A stretch of DNA of 64,000 nucleotides, taken from NCBI RefSeq assembly GCF_030930995.1, contig NZ_CP133217.1, positions 2,098,001 through 2,162,000 on the forward strand. The letters run 5' to 3'. Source of the DNA: Thiothrix subterranea (GTDB taxonomy: Bacteria; Pseudomonadota; Gammaproteobacteria; Thiotrichales; Thiotrichaceae). The notes below the pieces were generated by a model. The model did not search any database and was not told the DNA's origin. It worked only from the letters and a program-made list of their open reading frames with translations. Positions within the stretch are counted from its first letter, which is position 1, and each line of letters opens with the position of its first letter. Below are positions 53,652-64,000 of the stretch, in pieces. A program made the translations under genes and the position numbers.

Positions 53652-55142
53652 TTACGGTAAGTAAGTTTTACCCATCAAAAACCGATCACATTCCCGCGCG
53701 GCTTCGCGGCCTTCATTGATCGCCCACACCACTAAGCTTTGCCCACGGCGCATATCGCCCGCAGCAAACACGCCCGGTAGATTGGTCGTGTATTTACCGT
53801 AGTCGGCTTTGACATTGCCGCGTGGGTCAGTGTCCAGCGTTAGTACATCCACCAACGTTTTTTCCGGCCCGGTAAAGCCCATTGCCAGCAACACCAATTG
53901 CGCGGGCAATACTTCTTCGGTGCCTTCGACTTCGATCAAATTCATGCGTCCGCCAACACCCTGTTCCCAGCGCACGCCAACGGTATGAATTTCCTTTACA
54001 TGACCGCTTTCATCGCCGACCAGTTTCTTGGTGGAAATGAGGTAATCACGCGGATCACGCCCAAACACCGCAGCCGCTTCTTCCTGACCGTAATCAACTT
54101 TATGCACACGCGGCCATTCCGGCCAAGGGTTATCCGCTGCACGTGAGTCCGGTGCACGTGGCATGATTTCCAGTTGCGTAACCGATTTGCAGCCATGCCG
54201 TACTGACGTACCCACGCAATCCGTGCCAGTATCACCGCCACCAATCACGATCACATCCAAGCCTTGTGCTGAAATATACTGACCATCCGCCAAGCCTGAA
54301 TCCAGCAAGCTTTTGGTATTCGCGGTCAGAAAATCCATCGCGAAATGCACACCCTTGAGGTGACGCCCTTCCACCGGCAAATCACGCGGCTGAGTAGCAC
54401 CCGCGCACAACACCACTGCATCAAAGTCACTGCGCAACTGTTCAGCAGAAATGTCTTTACCCACGTCCACACCCGTGACGAAGTTCACGCCTTCGGCAGC
54501 CATCAGGTCAACGCGGCGTTGCACGATGTCCTGTTTATCCAGCTTCATATTGGGGATGCCGTACATCAGCAAGCCGCCGATGCGATCCGCGCGTTCGTAA
54601 ACGGTGACGCTGTGACCGGCTTTGTTCAACTGATCAGCACACGCCAACCCCGCAGGACCAGAACCGACGACGGCAATGCTCTTGCCGGTGCGTTCTGTTG
54701 GCGGTTCAGCCTTAACCCAACCTTCCTCGAACGCTTTGTCGATGATCGACACTTCGTTCAATTTGATGGTCACAGGTGGTTCATTGATACCCAGTGTGCA
54801 AGAACCTTCGCACGGCGCTGGGCAAACCCGCCCGGTAAATTCCGGGAAGTTGTTGGTCATGCGCAAGCGTTCGTAGGCTTCTTTCCACAAGCCGCGAAAG
54901 ATCATGTCATTCCATTCAGGAATCAAATTGTGTACCGGGCAGCCGCTCGCGCCACCGGGCAACATTTTGCCGGTTTGACAAAACGGAATGCCGCATTCCA
55001 TGCAACGCGCCCCTTGTTCGCGGCTTTCCGCTTCACGATCGAAATGTAAATGCATTTCACGCCAGTCTTTAATCCGTTCCAACGGGGCGCGGTCGGCTGG
55101 CAGCTCGCGCTGGTATTCCATGAAACCAGTAGGTTTACCCAT
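53652..55142 (-). CDS. gltD: Glutamate synthase (NADPH) small subunit
   Basis: The 496-residue beta subunit of glutamate synthase, which passes NADPH electrons to the large subunit. N-terminal [4Fe-4S] cysteines: CMECGIPFC near 47-55 and C...[12 protein letters not shown] near 108-119. FAD-binding [15 protein letters not shown] near 154-168 and NADPH-binding [13 protein letters not shown] near 294-306 follow. It lies 18 bases after gltB on the same strand. Confidence 0.95.
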   Translation of the reverse strand: MGKPTGFMEYQRELPADRAPLERIKDWREMHLHFDREAESREQGARCMECGIPFCQTGKMLPGGASGCPVHNLIPEWNDMIFRGLWKEAYERLRMTNNFPEFTGRVCPAPCEGSCTLGINEPPVTIKLNEVSIIDKAFEEGWVKAEPPTERTGKSIAVVGSGPAGLACADQLNKAGHSVTVYERADRIGGLLMYGIPNMKLDKQDIVQRRVDLMAAEGVNFVTGVDVGKDISAEQLRSDFDAVVLCAGATQPRDLPVEGRHLKGVHFAMDFLTANTKSLLDSGLADGQYISAQGLDVIVIGGGDTGTDCVGTSVRHGCKSVTQLEIMPRAPDSRAADNPWPEWPRVHKVDYGQEEAAAVFGRDPRDYLISTKKLVGDESGHVKEIHTVGVRWEQGVGGRMNLIEVEGTEEVLPAQLVLLAMGFTGPEKTLVDVLTLDTDPRGNVKADYGKYTTNLPGVFAAGDMRRGQSLVVWAINEGREAARECDRFLMGKTYLP

Positions 55143-55160
55143 GATTGTTACCTTTAATCC

Positions 55161-58100
55161 TTAATTGCCACTGACACGCGAAGCGTCGCTATTGTTTGCG
55201 GTGAAAGCGGCCATCAATGCTTCTTCCCCGGAGAGACCTTGCTGCTCAAACGAGCGAATCGCTTCCAACATGCGTTGATAGTCGTTCGGCATGACGCGCA
55301 CGAAATCGGCTGAATATTTGTCCCAGTCCGCCAAAATCAGGCTACCGCGCACGCTGCCAGTATACAGCACATGCTTTTCGATCATCGCTTTGACTTCGGC
55401 TTTTTCGTCGGCAGCAGTCAGTGGGCTATAAGCGACCATTTCCGTGTTGCCGCTGACTGCGAGAATGCCGCTGGGGTCATACACGTAAGCCACGCCGCCG
55501 GACATGCCCGCGCCGAAGTTACGCCCAACCTTGCCCAATACCACCACGCGCCCGCCGGTCATGTATTCGCAGCCGTGGTCGCCCGTGCCTTCAACGACGA
55601 CACGCACACCGGAGTTACGCACACAGAAACGTTCGCCCGCGACGCCGCGTACATAGGCTTCACCGTCACTTGCGCCAAAGAATGCCACGTTGCCGATCAG
55701 AATATTGTCTTCTGCCGCAAACTGCGCATCTTTACGTGGGTAAACAATGAGCTTGCCACCCGACAACCCTTTGCCGATGTAGTCGTTGGAATCGCCTTCG
55801 AGTTCCAGCGTCATGCCTTTGGGCAGGAATGCGCCGAAACTTTGCCCAGCCGAGCCGTTAAATTTCAGGCGAATCGTGTCTTCTGGCAAGCCTGCTGCGC
55901 CATACTTGCGAGTAACTTCTGAACCGGTGATCGTGCCTGCCACGCGGTCAATGTTCTTGATGGCAAATTCGGCGGTGACAGGTGTGCCGTGATCAATCGC
56001 GGGCTGGCACGCTTTGAGGATTTCACGTTCATCCAAGGATTGCGCAATGCCATGATCTTGTTCGCGCAAACACCGGATACCGTCGCATTCTTCCAGTTCT
56101 GGGGTATGCAGCAGGGTGCTTAAATCAACCATGCTGGCTTTCCAGTGACCTTCCGCCGTGCCTTGGCGCAGTTTATCGACACGCCCGACCATTTCATCAA
56201 TGGTACGGAAGCCAAGTTTCGCCATGTATTCGCGCAATTCTTCGGCGATGAACATCAGCAAATTCACCACGTACTGCGGGTCGCCAGCATACTTTTTGCG
56301 CAGCTCTGGGTTCTGGGTGGCAATCCCAACGGGGCAAGTGTCCTGATGGCAAACGCGCATCATCACACAGCCCAGCGCTACCAGTGGCAGGGTTGCAAAG
56401 CCGTATTCTTCCGCGCCCAGCAATGCCGCAATCGCGACATCACGCCCAGTCATCAGCTTGCCGTCCGTTTCCAGACGCACCCGACTCCGCAAGTTATTGA
56501 GCAACAGTGTTTGATGTGTTTCTGCCAGCCCCAATTCCCACGGCAAACCGGCGTGTTGGACGCTGGTTTTCGGGGAAGCACCCGTGCCGCCGTCATAACC
56601 GGAAATCAGGATGACATCCGCCTTGCCTTTGGCAACACCGGCTGCAATCGTGCCAACGCCGACTTCGGATACCAACTTGACGTTGATGCGTGCGCGTTTA
56701 TTGGCGTTTTTCAGGTCGTGAATGAGCTGTGCCAAATCTTCAATCGAGTAAATATCGTGGTGCGGTGGCGGTGAAATCAACCCTACACCCGGTGTTGTAC
56801 CACGCACTCGCGCCACCCAAGGGTACACTTTCTTGCCCGGTAATTGACCACCTTCACCCGGTTTTGCGCCCTGTGCCAGCTTGATCTGGATTTCTTGCGC
56901 ATTGTTCAGGTAATGGCTGGTGACACCGAAGCGTCCTGAAGCCACTTGTTTGATCGCACTGTTGCGTGAATCGCCATTCGGATCAGGAATGAAACGTGCG
57001 GAATCTTCGCCACCTTCGCCGGAGTTGGAACGTCCGCCCAAACGGTTCATGGCAATCGCTAAGGCTTCATGTGCTTCTTGGCTGATGGAGCCGAAGGACA
57101 TTGCGCCGGATTTGAAGCGTTTCACAATGGTTTGTGCCGATTCGACTTCACTCAGCGGAATGGGTTGCGCCGCAAAATTGAACTCCAGCAAGTTACGCAG
57201 GTTGAATTTAACTTCCGCATCTTCGTGCATCAAGCGACTGTATTGCTTGTACAAACCGTAATCACCTAGCCGAACCGCCTTTTGCAGCGCGTAAATCGTG
57301 GCGGGGTTATATTGATGCTCTTCTTCCTCATTGCGCCATTGGAACACGTTACCGGCACGCAACGAACGTTGTTCCGCGTCGTGGTGATCGTAAGCGGTTT
57401 GATGGCGAATCAAGGCTTCTTTCGCGATAGTGGCTAAATCAATACCACCGATGCGCGATGCCGTCGCGGTGAAATATTTGTCGATGACCGCTTTGCTAAT
57501 TCCCAACGCTTCAAAGATTTGCGCCCCACGGTAAGATTGAATCGTGGAAATACCGATCTTGGACATGACTTTGATCACGCCTTTGGTGGCGGCTTTGATG
57601 TATTTCTGTACAGCGTAATCGTGCTGAATACCGGGCAATAAACCTTCGCGAATCAAATCACCAATTGACTCAAACGCGACGTAAGGGTTGATTGCTTGCA
57701 CCCCATAACCCAACAGTGTGCAGAAATGATGCACTTCACGCGGTTCACCGGATTCGAGAATCAGGCTCACACGGGTGCGGCAACCGTTACGAATCAAATG
57801 ATGATGCAAGCCCGCGACCGCCAAGAGTGACGGAATCGGTGCATTATCCGCATCCGCCAAGCGGTCGGAGAGCACGATTAAATTTGCGCCGTCATTAATG
57901 GCGTTATCGGCTGCTGCGAACAGGTGTTCCAATGCCGCTTCCAGTGCATTTTTGCCATCGGCAGCGCGGAACATAATCGGCAGGGTGACGCATTTGAAAC
58001 CTTCACGGTTAATGTGCGTCAGTTTCGCCAGTTCATCGTTGTCCAAAATCGGGGTTTTCAGCAGAATTTGCTGGCAACTTGCTGCGGTAGGCGCAGTAAT

Positions 58101-59756
58101 ATCGCCCTCTGACCCCAAAGTGGTGTAAGACGAAGTAACGATTTCTTCGCGAATCGAGTCAATCGGCGGGTTGGTCACTTGCGCAAACAACTGTTTGAAG
58201 TAGTTAAACAGCGGTTGTGCTTGGTTGGATAGCACCGCAATTGGCGAGTCGATACCCATAGCGCCCAGCGGGTCGATGCCGTCACGCGCCATGGGCACGA
58301 TGACTTTGCGCACATCTTCGTAGGTGTAGCCAAACATTTTCTGGCGTTGTACCAGCGTTTCGTGTTCTGGCAGGGCGCTTTGTGGGGCATCCGGTAGGTC
58401 TTGCAGTTCGACCAAATTGCTTGCCAGCCAGTCTTGATACGGCTTAGCGGTGGCGATTTGCTGCTTGATTTCTTCGTCAGCAATAATACGGCCTTGCGCG
58501 GTGTCGACCAGCAACATACGCCCCGGTTGCAGGCGTTGCTTGGAGACAATCGTGCTTTGATCAAGATCATCCAATACCCCGACTTCGGAGGCGAGGATAA
58601 TCATGTCGTCATTGGTGACGTAGTAACGCGAGGGGCGCAAACCGTTGCGGTCGAGTGTTGCGCCAACCAGTGTGCCATCGGTGAAACCCATTGCCGCAGG
58701 GCCATCCCAAGGTTCCATTAGGCAACTGTGGTATTCGTAAAAGGCTTTCTTTTCCGCGCTCATGCTTTCGTGGTTCGACCACGGTTCAGGAACCATCATC
58801 ATCATTGCATGGGGCAGGGAATAGCCTGACAAATACATGAATTCCAAGGTGTTATCAAACATCGCGGAGTCACTGCCGTGAGGATTGACGACTGGAAATA
58901 GCTTTTCAACATCGGTATTGAAAACAGTGGTTTTAATCACGCCTTGCCGTGCATTCATCCAGTTAACGTTACCGCGCATGGTGTTAATTTCACCATTGTG
59001 AATCAGGTAGCGGTTGGGGTGAGCACGTTCCCAGCTTGGGAAAGTGTTGGTGGAAAAGCGTGAATGCACCATCGCAATCGCCGTTTCCATGCGCGGATTG
59101 GTTAAATCGCGGTAGAATTGCCCAACCTGTTCGGTGGTCAACATGCCTTTGTAAACAAGGGTGCGTGACGACAGGCTAGGGAAATAAACGTGTCCTGCGA
59201 CTTCCGGGGTATCAACGCTGTTTTGTGTGCGTTTGCGAATCACGTAGAGCTTGCGTTCAAAGTCGATGCCTTCCGCAATGTCAGGAGATTTGGCAACAAA
59301 TACCATGCGAATGAAGGGCATGGCTTTGAGCGCGGTTTTGCCAATCGGGGTCGGATTGGTGGGAACATCACGCCAGCCGAGCAGGGTTTGACCTTCTTCT
59401 TCAACGATGCGGGCGAAGATAGCGGCAACCTCGGCGCGTGCGTCGGCATCTTGTGGCAGGAACACCATGCCAGTCGCATAATGACCGGGTGCGGGCAGTT
59501 TAATATTGAGTGATTTGCACTCTGCTGCCAGAAATTCATGCGGAAGCTGGAGCAGGATACCCGCGCCATCGCCGGTATTTTCCTCGCAGCCGCACGCACC
59601 ACGGTGTTCCATGTGGGTCAATACTTTTAATGCCTGTTGGACGATTTGATGTGACTTAACACCTTTCAGGTGAGCCACAAAGCCCATGCCACATGCATCG
59701 TGTTCAAAGCCAGGGTCGTAAAGACCTTGCGATGGGGGTAGTTCAGTGTATCTCAT
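55161..59756 (-). CDS. gltB: Glutamate synthase (NADPH) large subunit
   Basis: Makes glutamate from glutamine and 2-oxoglutarate. The 1531-residue product has a class II amidotransferase domain whose nucleophile is Cys22 after a short propeptide ([16 protein letters not shown]), the central domain, the FMN-binding barrel, the [3Fe-4S] cysteines in [15 protein letters not shown] near 1145-1160, and the C-terminal β-helix with Gly-rich repeats ([30 protein letters not shown]). The ATG at 59756 is chosen because it gives the propeptide seen in the family; one at 59819 does not. gltB precedes gltD in one operon, divergent from dnaG. Confidence 0.96.
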   Translation of the reverse strand: MRYTELPPSQGLYDPGFEHDACGMGFVAHLKGVKSHQIVQQALKVLTHMEHRGACGCEENTGDGAGILLQLPHEFLAAECKSLNIKLPAPGHYATGMVFLPQDADARAEVAAIFARIVEEEGQTLLGWRDVPTNPTPIGKTALKAMPFIRMVFVAKSPDIAEGIDFERKLYVIRKRTQNSVDTPEVAGHVYFPSLSSRTLVYKGMLTTEQVGQFYRDLTNPRMETAIAMVHSRFSTNTFPSWERAHPNRYLIHNGEINTMRGNVNWMNARQGVIKTTVFNTDVEKLFPVVNPHGSDSAMFDNTLEFMYLSGYSLPHAMMMMVPEPWSNHESMSAEKKAFYEYHSCLMEPWDGPAAMGFTDGTLVGATLDRNGLRPSRYYVTNDDMIILASEVGVLDDLDQSTIVSKQRLQPGRMLLVDTAQGRIIADEEIKQQIATAKPYQDWLASNLVELQDLPDAPQSALPEHETLVQRQKMFGYTYEDVRKVIVPMARDGIDPLGAMGIDSPIAVLSNQAQPLFNYFKQLFAQVTNPPIDSIREEIVTSSYTTLGSEGDITAPTAASCQQILLKTPILDNDELAKLTHINREGFKCVTLPIMFRAADGKNALEAALEHLFAAADNAINDGANLIVLSDRLADADNAPIPSLLAVAGLHHHLIRNGCRTRVSLILESGEPREVHHFCTLLGYGVQAINPYVAFESIGDLIREGLLPGIQHDYAVQKYIKAATKGVIKVMSKIGISTIQSYRGAQIFEALGISKAVIDKYFTATASRIGGIDLATIAKEALIRHQTAYDHHDAEQRSLRAGNVFQWRNEEEEHQYNPATIYALQKAVRLGDYGLYKQYSRLMHEDAEVKFNLRNLLEFNFAAQPIPLSEVESAQTIVKRFKSGAMSFGSISQEAHEALAIAMNRLGGRSNSGEGGEDSARFIPDPNGDSRNSAIKQVASGRFGVTSHYLNNAQEIQIKLAQGAKPGEGGQLPGKKVYPWVARVRGTTPGVGLISPPPHHDIYSIEDLAQLIHDLKNANKRARINVKLVSEVGVGTIAAGVAKGKADVILISGYDGGTGASPKTSVQHAGLPWELGLAETHQTLLLNNLRSRVRLETDGKLMTGRDVAIAALLGAEEYGFATLPLVALGCVMMRVCHQDTCPVGIATQNPELRKKYAGDPQYVVNLLMFIAEELREYMAKLGFRTIDEMVGRVDKLRQGTAEGHWKASMVDLSTLLHTPELEECDGIRCLREQDHGIAQSLDEREILKACQPAIDHGTPVTAEFAIKNIDRVAGTITGSEVTRKYGAAGLPEDTIRLKFNGSAGQSFGAFLPKGMTLELEGDSNDYIGKGLSGGKLIVYPRKDAQFAAEDNILIGNVAFFGASDGEAYVRGVAGERFCVRNSGVRVVVEGTGDHGCEYMTGGRVVVLGKVGRNFGAGMSGGVAYVYDPSGILAVSGNTEMVAYSPLTAADEKAEVKAMIEKHVLYTGSVRGSLILADWDKYSADFVRVMPNDYQRMLEAIRSFEQQGLSGEEALMAAFTANNSDASRVSGN

Positions 59757-59863
59757 CGTATTCTCAGGCGATAAAAGGGTGAGTATTATGTACCAAAATG
59801 CCAGTTTAGGGCTAGACACCTTGGTGCGTTTTTGTCGACACGCCCAGAAAGCGGTATCTTATT

Positions 59864-59880
59864 TAGCGTATACTACGCTA
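59864..59880. promoter_or_regulatory. 17-bp interrupted palindrome at the dnaG promoter
   Basis: TAGCGTA, TAC, TACGCTA is a perfect 7-bp inverted repeat, 33 bases before the dnaG ATG. It contains TATACT (59869-59874), which could be a -10 box, though no good -35 box was found at the right spacing. The site does not fit the LexA consensus (CTG-N10-CAG). Confidence 0.45.
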
Positions 59881-59912
59881 CCAGCACAACGGAGCAAGAT
59901 CGCACACAGCTT

Positions 59913-61676
59913 ATGAGTAAAGCAGGTCGCATCCCAAAAGAGTTTATTGACCAACTGTTAGCTCGCGTCGACATTATCGACGTGATCGGTGGGCGTGTGC
60001 CATTAAAAAAGGCAGGGCGCGAATATACCGCGTGTTGCCCATTTCATAATGAAAAAACGCCGTCTTTCACGGTGAGTCCGACGAAACAGTTCTACCATTG
60101 TTTTGGTTGCGGGGTACACGGTTCGGCCATTACTTTTTTAATGGAATACGAACATCTTGAATATCCAGAGGCAATTGAGGCGTTAGCCCGCACCATTGGC
60201 GTGCCTGTTCCCCGTGAAGGTGCAGAAGATGCCCCAAAACGCCCGCGTAAAGACAAAAACTTGTATACCTTGCTGGAAGAGGCGGCGGTATGGTTTCAAG
60301 CACAATTGCCGCAAAACCCTGATGCGCTTGGGTATTTGCAGCGGCGGGGCTTGAGCAAAGACGTGATAAAACGCTTTGGTTTGGGGTTTGCTCCTCCAAA
60401 TAGTTTCTTAGGGCGGGAATTGGCGCGTTACGGGGACGATAAGTTGGTCGCCAGCGGCATGGCGATTCGCCACGAAACCGGGCGGGTGTATGACCGCTTT
60501 CGGGAACGCATTATGTTCCCGATTCGGGATCGGCGCGGGCGCGTGATCGGTTTTGGCGGGCGGGTGATTGGCGATGGTTCACCCAAGTACCTGAATTCCC
60601 CCGAAACCGAGGTCTTTCACAAAGGCGCTGAGCTTTACGGCTTATTTGAAGCGCGTAACGACACCCGCAAGCTGGAGCGTCTGTTAGTGGTCGAAGGCTA
60701 CATGGATGTGATTGCGCTGGCGCAATACGGCATTACCTATGCGGTGGCGACGTTGGGAACGGCAACTACGCCGGAACACATCCGCCAATTATTGCGTCTC
60801 GTGCCAGAAGTCGTGTTCTGCTTTGATGGCGACCGTGCGGGGCGGGATGCGGCATGGCGAGCCTTGGAAAACGCTTTGCCAGAATTGCGCGATGACAAGG
60901 AAATCCGCTTTTTGTTTTTGCCGCAAGGTGAAGACCCCGATACGCAAATCCGCCAAATGGGTAAAGAGGCGTTTGAAGCGGGCTTCGACACGGCACTCAC
61001 GCTCAGCGCTTATTTACTGGCAGTGCTGAAGGAGCGCTTCAATCTGAGTACCAAGGAAGGCAAGTCGCGCTTGTTAAATGACGGGGTAAAATTACTCGTT
61101 ACCATGCCGGTTATTTTGCTGCGCGAGCAAATTCTCGGAGAATTGTCTACACTCACCAATACGCCTTTAGAGCTGGTGCGCCGTCACCTGAAAAAAAGTT
61201 CAACGGGTGACGCGCCACTCGCCTATAATCAAGCGCGTTTGGGCGACCAAGATGTGCGGCGCACTCCCATCCGGCACGCGATTGCGTTGCTGTTGCACCA
61301 TCCGGTATTGGTGGAGCTGGCGGGTAGTTCCGAACAGATTCTTGGCTATGACCTGCCCGGTACCGCATTGCTGGCAGCTATCATTGAAAATATCGAGGAA
61401 AGCCCCCATATACATTTGGCGGGTTTGTTAGAGCGTTTTCGTCAGACCGAACACGAGGCTATTATTCAGCGCCTCACTAACTGGCGACCTGAGACGGATG
61501 ATGAAACCGTTATACGGCGTGAATTTGCCGACTGTCTGCAACAAATCAGACGGCAATCGCGTCAAAAACAGCTTGAAGCCTTGTTGCATCGGGGTCAAAC
61601 CCACGCATTGAGCGAGCAAGAGCGCAGTGATTTAGCTTATTTACTGCTCCAAGACTATAAAAGTCCGGGGGCGTGA
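59913..61676 (+). CDS. dnaG: DNA primase
   Basis: Synthesises RNA primers at the replication fork. The 587-residue product has the zinc-binding domain with CCPFHNEKTPSF and FYHCFGCGVHG (CHC2 type, residues 39-70), the TOPRIM catalytic domain with VVEGYMDVIAL near 264-274 and CFDGDRAGRDAAW near 306-318, and a C-terminal DnaB-binding helical domain. The ATG at 59913 (MSKAGRIPKEFID) matches family starts; upstream ATG 59832 lies in the promoter region. rpoD follows, as in the macromolecular synthesis operon of gammaproteobacteria, but rpsU is not upstream. Confidence 0.95.
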   Translation: MSKAGRIPKEFIDQLLARVDIIDVIGGRVPLKKAGREYTACCPFHNEKTPSFTVSPTKQFYHCFGCGVHGSAITFLMEYEHLEYPEAIEALARTIGVPVPREGAEDAPKRPRKDKNLYTLLEEAAVWFQAQLPQNPDALGYLQRRGLSKDVIKRFGLGFAPPNSFLGRELARYGDDKLVASGMAIRHETGRVYDRFRERIMFPIRDRRGRVIGFGGRVIGDGSPKYLNSPETEVFHKGAELYGLFEARNDTRKLERLLVVEGYMDVIALAQYGITYAVATLGTATTPEHIRQLLRLVPEVVFCFDGDRAGRDAAWRALENALPELRDDKEIRFLFLPQGEDPDTQIRQMGKEAFEAGFDTALTLSAYLLAVLKERFNLSTKEGKSRLLNDGVKLLVTMPVILLREQILGELSTLTNTPLELVRRHLKKSSTGDAPLAYNQARLGDQDVRRTPIRHAIALLLHHPVLVELAGSSEQILGYDLPGTALLAAIIENIEESPHIHLAGLLERFRQTEHEAIIQRLTNWRPETDDETVIRREFADCLQQIRRQSRQKQLEALLHRGQTHALSEQERSDLAYLLLQDYKSPGA

Positions 61677-61690
61677 GTGAGCGCATGTGG

Positions 61691-61717
61691 TTGCATTTTA
61701 GAAAAATGTGATATAGT
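61691..61717 (+). promoter_or_regulatory. Extended -10 promoter candidate before rpoD
   Basis: TATAGT at 61712-61717 is preceded by TGA, giving the extended -10 form TGnTATAGT. A TTGCAT at 61691-61696 would be a -35 box with a short 15-base spacer, which the extended -10 can tolerate. It is 32 bases before the rpoD ATG, so rpoD may be transcribed separately from dnaG. Confidence 0.5.
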
Positions 61718-61748
61718 TACCGACCTTTTTTCCAGAGAGTTTTAGGGC

Positions 61749-63629
61749 ATGAGTCAAGAAGAGCAGCAGCAGTCCAGCTTGAAAGAGTTAATTGCCAAAG
61801 GTAAGGAGCAGGGCTACCTCACCTATGCTGAGGTCAACGACCACCTTCCCGATACCATCGTTGACCCGGAGCAGATTGAAGATATTGTTGCGATGATCAA
61901 CGATATGGGTATAACGGTGTATGAACATGCCCCGGATGCCGATTCCCTGTTGCTAAACGATGAAGCGGTGCAGGCCGACGATGAAGCCGCAGAAGAAGCC
62001 GCCGCAGCGTTGGCGAATGTGGATGGCGATTTCGGGCGAACTACTGACCCGGTACGCATGTACATGCGTGAAATGGGAACGGTGGAACTGTTGACCCGTG
62101 AAGGCGAAATTCAGATTGCGATCCGCATCGAAGACGGTTTGAACGAAATCTTGCGAGCGTTGGCGCAATACCCGGCCTCGACAGAAGTGTTGCTGGAAAA
62201 AGCCAGCCTGATTGATTCTGAAGAAATCCGTTTAACCGACATCATCAACGGTTTTGTTAACCCGGATGAAGATTTGACGGCATTTCAGGTTGCTGCTGTG
62301 CCGGAAGAATTGGAAGAAGCCGCTATTGCGGCTGAAGAAGAAGCGGTCGCCGTCGTTGAAGAAGAAGATGACGAAGACGCTGCTGATCCAGTCGATACCG
62401 GCCCTGATCCTGAAGAAGCGCGGATTAAGTTTGCAGAACTTCGCGAACTGTACGAAGCGTCCAAAACAGCTTGCGCCAGCAATAACCAAGCGGCTTACAC
62501 AGCGGCTCGTGAGGCGGTGGCACTCAAGTTCATGGAATTCCGTTTAGCGCAACCGATCATCGAACAGTTGACCGTGCAGTTAAATGAAATCGTGGATCAG
62601 ATTCGCCAAAATGAACGCCACATTATGAAATTGTGCGTCCAAAAAGGCGGCATGGCGCGTCAGGATTTCATCGACAGTTTCCCACAAAATGAAACCGATT
62701 TGACTTGGTTGGATCGTTATTGTGCGGATAAACGCGGCGACCATACCCGTTTGAAGAGCTTCTTGCCAAAAATTCATGAAGCTCAGCAAGAATTATTAGT
62801 CATTCAACGTGACTGCAACCTATCCATTTCGCAAATCAAAGACATTAACCGCAGCATGTCGGTCGGTGAAGCCAAGGCGCGACGTGCGAAAAAGGAAATG
62901 GTCGAAGCCAACCTGCGTTTGGTGATTTCCATTGCGAAGAAGTATACCAACCGTGGTTTGCAATTCCTTGATTTGATTCAGGAAGGCAATATTGGTCTGA
63001 TGAAAGCGGTGGATAAATTTGAGTACCGCCGTGGTTACAAGTTCTCGACTTACGCCACTTGGTGGATACGTCAGGCGATTACCCGTTCGATTGCGGATCA
63101 GGCACGGACTATCCGTATTCCGGTACATATGATTGAAACCATCAACAAGCTCAACCGCATTTCGCGCAAGCTGTTGCAGGAAAAAGGTCGTGAAGCTACA
63201 CCGGAAGAATTGGCTGAAGCGATGGATATGCCGGAAGATAAAATCCGCAAAGTGCTGAAAATTGCCAAAGAGCCGATTTCGATGGAAACGCCGATTGGTG
63301 ACGATGAAGATTCTCACTTGGGTGACTTTATCGAAGATGGCAATATTTTGTCACCGATTGAGTCTGCGACCACTTCCAGTTTGTCGGAAGTGACTCGTGA
63401 TGTCTTGTCCAGTTTGACTTCCCGCGAAGCTAAAGTGTTGCGGATGCGTTTCGGTATCGACATGAACACCGACCATACGCTCGAAGAAGTGGGTAAGCAG
63501 TTCGACGTAACCCGTGAACGTATCCGTCAGATTGAAGCCAAAGCCTTGCGCAAGTTGCGTCATCCGAGCCGTTCGGATATGCTTCGCAGCTTCTTAGAAT
63601 ACGAGCCGGGTGTCTTACCGACAAACTGA
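61749..63629 (+). CDS. rpoD: Primary RNA polymerase sigma factor RpoD (sigma-70)
   Basis: The housekeeping sigma factor, 626 residues. Region 1.1 starts [20 protein letters not shown]; a long acidic Glu/Asp-rich non-conserved insert lies at about 195-225; region 1.2 is at [16 protein letters not shown] near 100-115; region 2 has [20 protein letters not shown] near 433-452; region 4 has [20 protein letters not shown] near 580-599. The C-terminal RSFLEYEPG is a little extended compared with E. coli. A tRNA gene follows after 14 bases. Confidence 0.96.
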   Translation: MSQEEQQQSSLKELIAKGKEQGYLTYAEVNDHLPDTIVDPEQIEDIVAMINDMGITVYEHAPDADSLLLNDEAVQADDEAAEEAAAALANVDGDFGRTTDPVRMYMREMGTVELLTREGEIQIAIRIEDGLNEILRALAQYPASTEVLLEKASLIDSEEIRLTDIINGFVNPDEDLTAFQVAAVPEELEEAAIAAEEEAVAVVEEEDDEDAADPVDTGPDPEEARIKFAELRELYEASKTACASNNQAAYTAAREAVALKFMEFRLAQPIIEQLTVQLNEIVDQIRQNERHIMKLCVQKGGMARQDFIDSFPQNETDLTWLDRYCADKRGDHTRLKSFLPKIHEAQQELLVIQRDCNLSISQIKDINRSMSVGEAKARRAKKEMVEANLRLVISIAKKYTNRGLQFLDLIQEGNIGLMKAVDKFEYRRGYKFSTYATWWIRQAITRSIADQARTIRIPVHMIETINKLNRISRKLLQEKGREATPEELAEAMDMPEDKIRKVLKIAKEPISMETPIGDDEDSHLGDFIEDGNILSPIESATTSSLSEVTRDVLSSLTSREAKVLRMRFGIDMNTDHTLEEVGKQFDVTRERIRQIEAKALRKLRHPSRSDMLRSFLEYEPGVLPTN

Positions 63630-63643
63630 GCGTAGCGATTTTA

Positions 63644-63719
63644 GGGCCTATGGCGCAATGGTTAGCGCAGAGGACTCATAATCCTTTGGTTCTAGGTTCG
63701 AGTCCTAGTAGGCCCACCA
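63644..63719 (+). tRNA. tRNA with anticodon CAT, probably tRNA-Ile2
   Basis: All stems pair: acceptor GGGCCTA/TAGGCCC, D stem GCGC/GCGC, anticodon stem GAGGA/TCCTT, T stem CTAGG/CCTAG with the TTCGAGT loop, and an encoded CCA. The loop CTCATAA gives anticodon CAT. The C4-G69 and C5-G68 pairs agree with the identity set for TilS, which converts C34 to lysidine so the tRNA reads AUA as Ile; elongator tRNA-Met of E. coli has U4 and A5. So Ile2 is favoured over Met. Confidence 0.85.
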
Positions 63720-64000
63720 ATTTTATCAAGGTGTTGCGTTGTTTTGCCGCCCGATGATTCCCCGCCGTTTTGGTCGGGGTCATGATAGGGTCATACCTGC
63801 GGTTTTTGTGGGGACAAGGCGCAAGGGATTAGTACCCTACTCTATGGTCAAAAAAAAGCCGCATCAGATGACACGGCTTTCTTGATCAAGTTTTGATGCG
63901 CACTAGAGTATGGCGATGAACCACGCAAAACCGTTTAGGTAACATCCGACAATGAACTGCCAAAAATCCCCACCCACGTCTAAAAAATTCTCTTCCAGCT
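63720..64000. other. Tail of window after the tRNA, no gene seen
   Basis: These 281 bases contain no convincing coding region. A hairpin, AAAGCCG (63855-63861) with CGGCTTT (63874-63880), flanked by A and T residues, could terminate the rpoD-tRNA transcript. A short tandem repeat, GGTCATGATAGGGTCAT, lies near 63778-63795. The window ends before any further gene. Confidence 0.5.

Noticed and set aside
59820-59912. LexA box before dnaG
   Set aside because: No CTG-N10-CAG is present; the palindrome there has a different sequence.
63644-63719. Elongator tRNA-Met
   Set aside because: The CAT anticodon allows it, but the C4-G69 and C5-G68 pairs fit lysidine-modified tRNA-Ile2 better.

Overview
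The window looks like chromosome of a sulfur-oxidising gammaproteobacterium, most likely a Thiothrix-like member of the Thiotrichales. The lineage is inferred from content: an Acidithiobacillus-type sulfide:quinone oxidoreductase beside a cytochrome bd operon, a DsrC-like protein, XrtA (PEP-CTERM)-type exopolysaccharide genes, and both RpoS and RpoD of gammaproteobacterial type. No rRNA or other marker here proves it.

Layout. 1-8 kb: a large exported cellulose-binding-like protein, a DUF3293 protein, a ThDP enzyme of the acetolactate synthase family coupled to an unusual GT-A-like protein, and a convergent GNAT/nitrilase fusion. 8-15 kb is the accessory region. A Uma2 nuclease gene lies between 16-bp direct repeats at the end of arfB. 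A type II restriction-modification pair lies between ~217-bp direct repeats made from the 5' end of a sulfotransferase gene. Next come an AT-rich P-loop ATPase of the Sll1717 type, a decayed BrnT/BrnA toxin-antitoxin locus with an amber codon, and an intact AbrB-PIN toxin-antitoxin pair. 15-28 kb: proS, sqr, cydABX, cydDC, a hexose-6-phosphate mutarotase, and a photolyase-MerR operon. Two palindromic repeat elements occur here, one in frame inside cydD and one supplying the stop codon of the photolyase gene.

28-37 kb holds envelope and stress genes: YidB with an EF-hand, Kbp (BON-LysM), an NlpC/P60 lipoprotein, a DsrC-like protein without the C-terminal cysteine, and a minus-strand operon of a 34-residue membrane protein, XpaC-like, TelA, SPFH-GYF and zinc-ribbon proteins. 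37-43 kb: an M23 peptidase, an aminotransferase, a neutral zinc metallopeptidase, an ECF sigma operon with secreted DUF3106 protein, and rpoS. 43-48 kb: alaC-hom-thrC, for alanine and threonine synthesis. 48-53.6 kb: a polysaccharide deacetylase, glycosyltransferase and FemAB-like trio facing a Wzc/GumC-type tyrosine autokinase. 53.6-63.7 kb: gltBD, dnaG, rpoD and a tRNA with anticodon CAT, probably tRNA-Ile2.

Genes that plausibly work together: SQR feeds sulfide electrons into the quinone pool and cytochrome bd re-oxidises quinol, with CydDC needed for its maturation. GltBD supplies glutamate to the aminotransferases. The deacetylase, glycosyltransferase, FemAB and Wzc proteins build or export an extracellular polysaccharide. 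No CRISPR array, transposase, integrase, rRNA operon or replication origin was seen.
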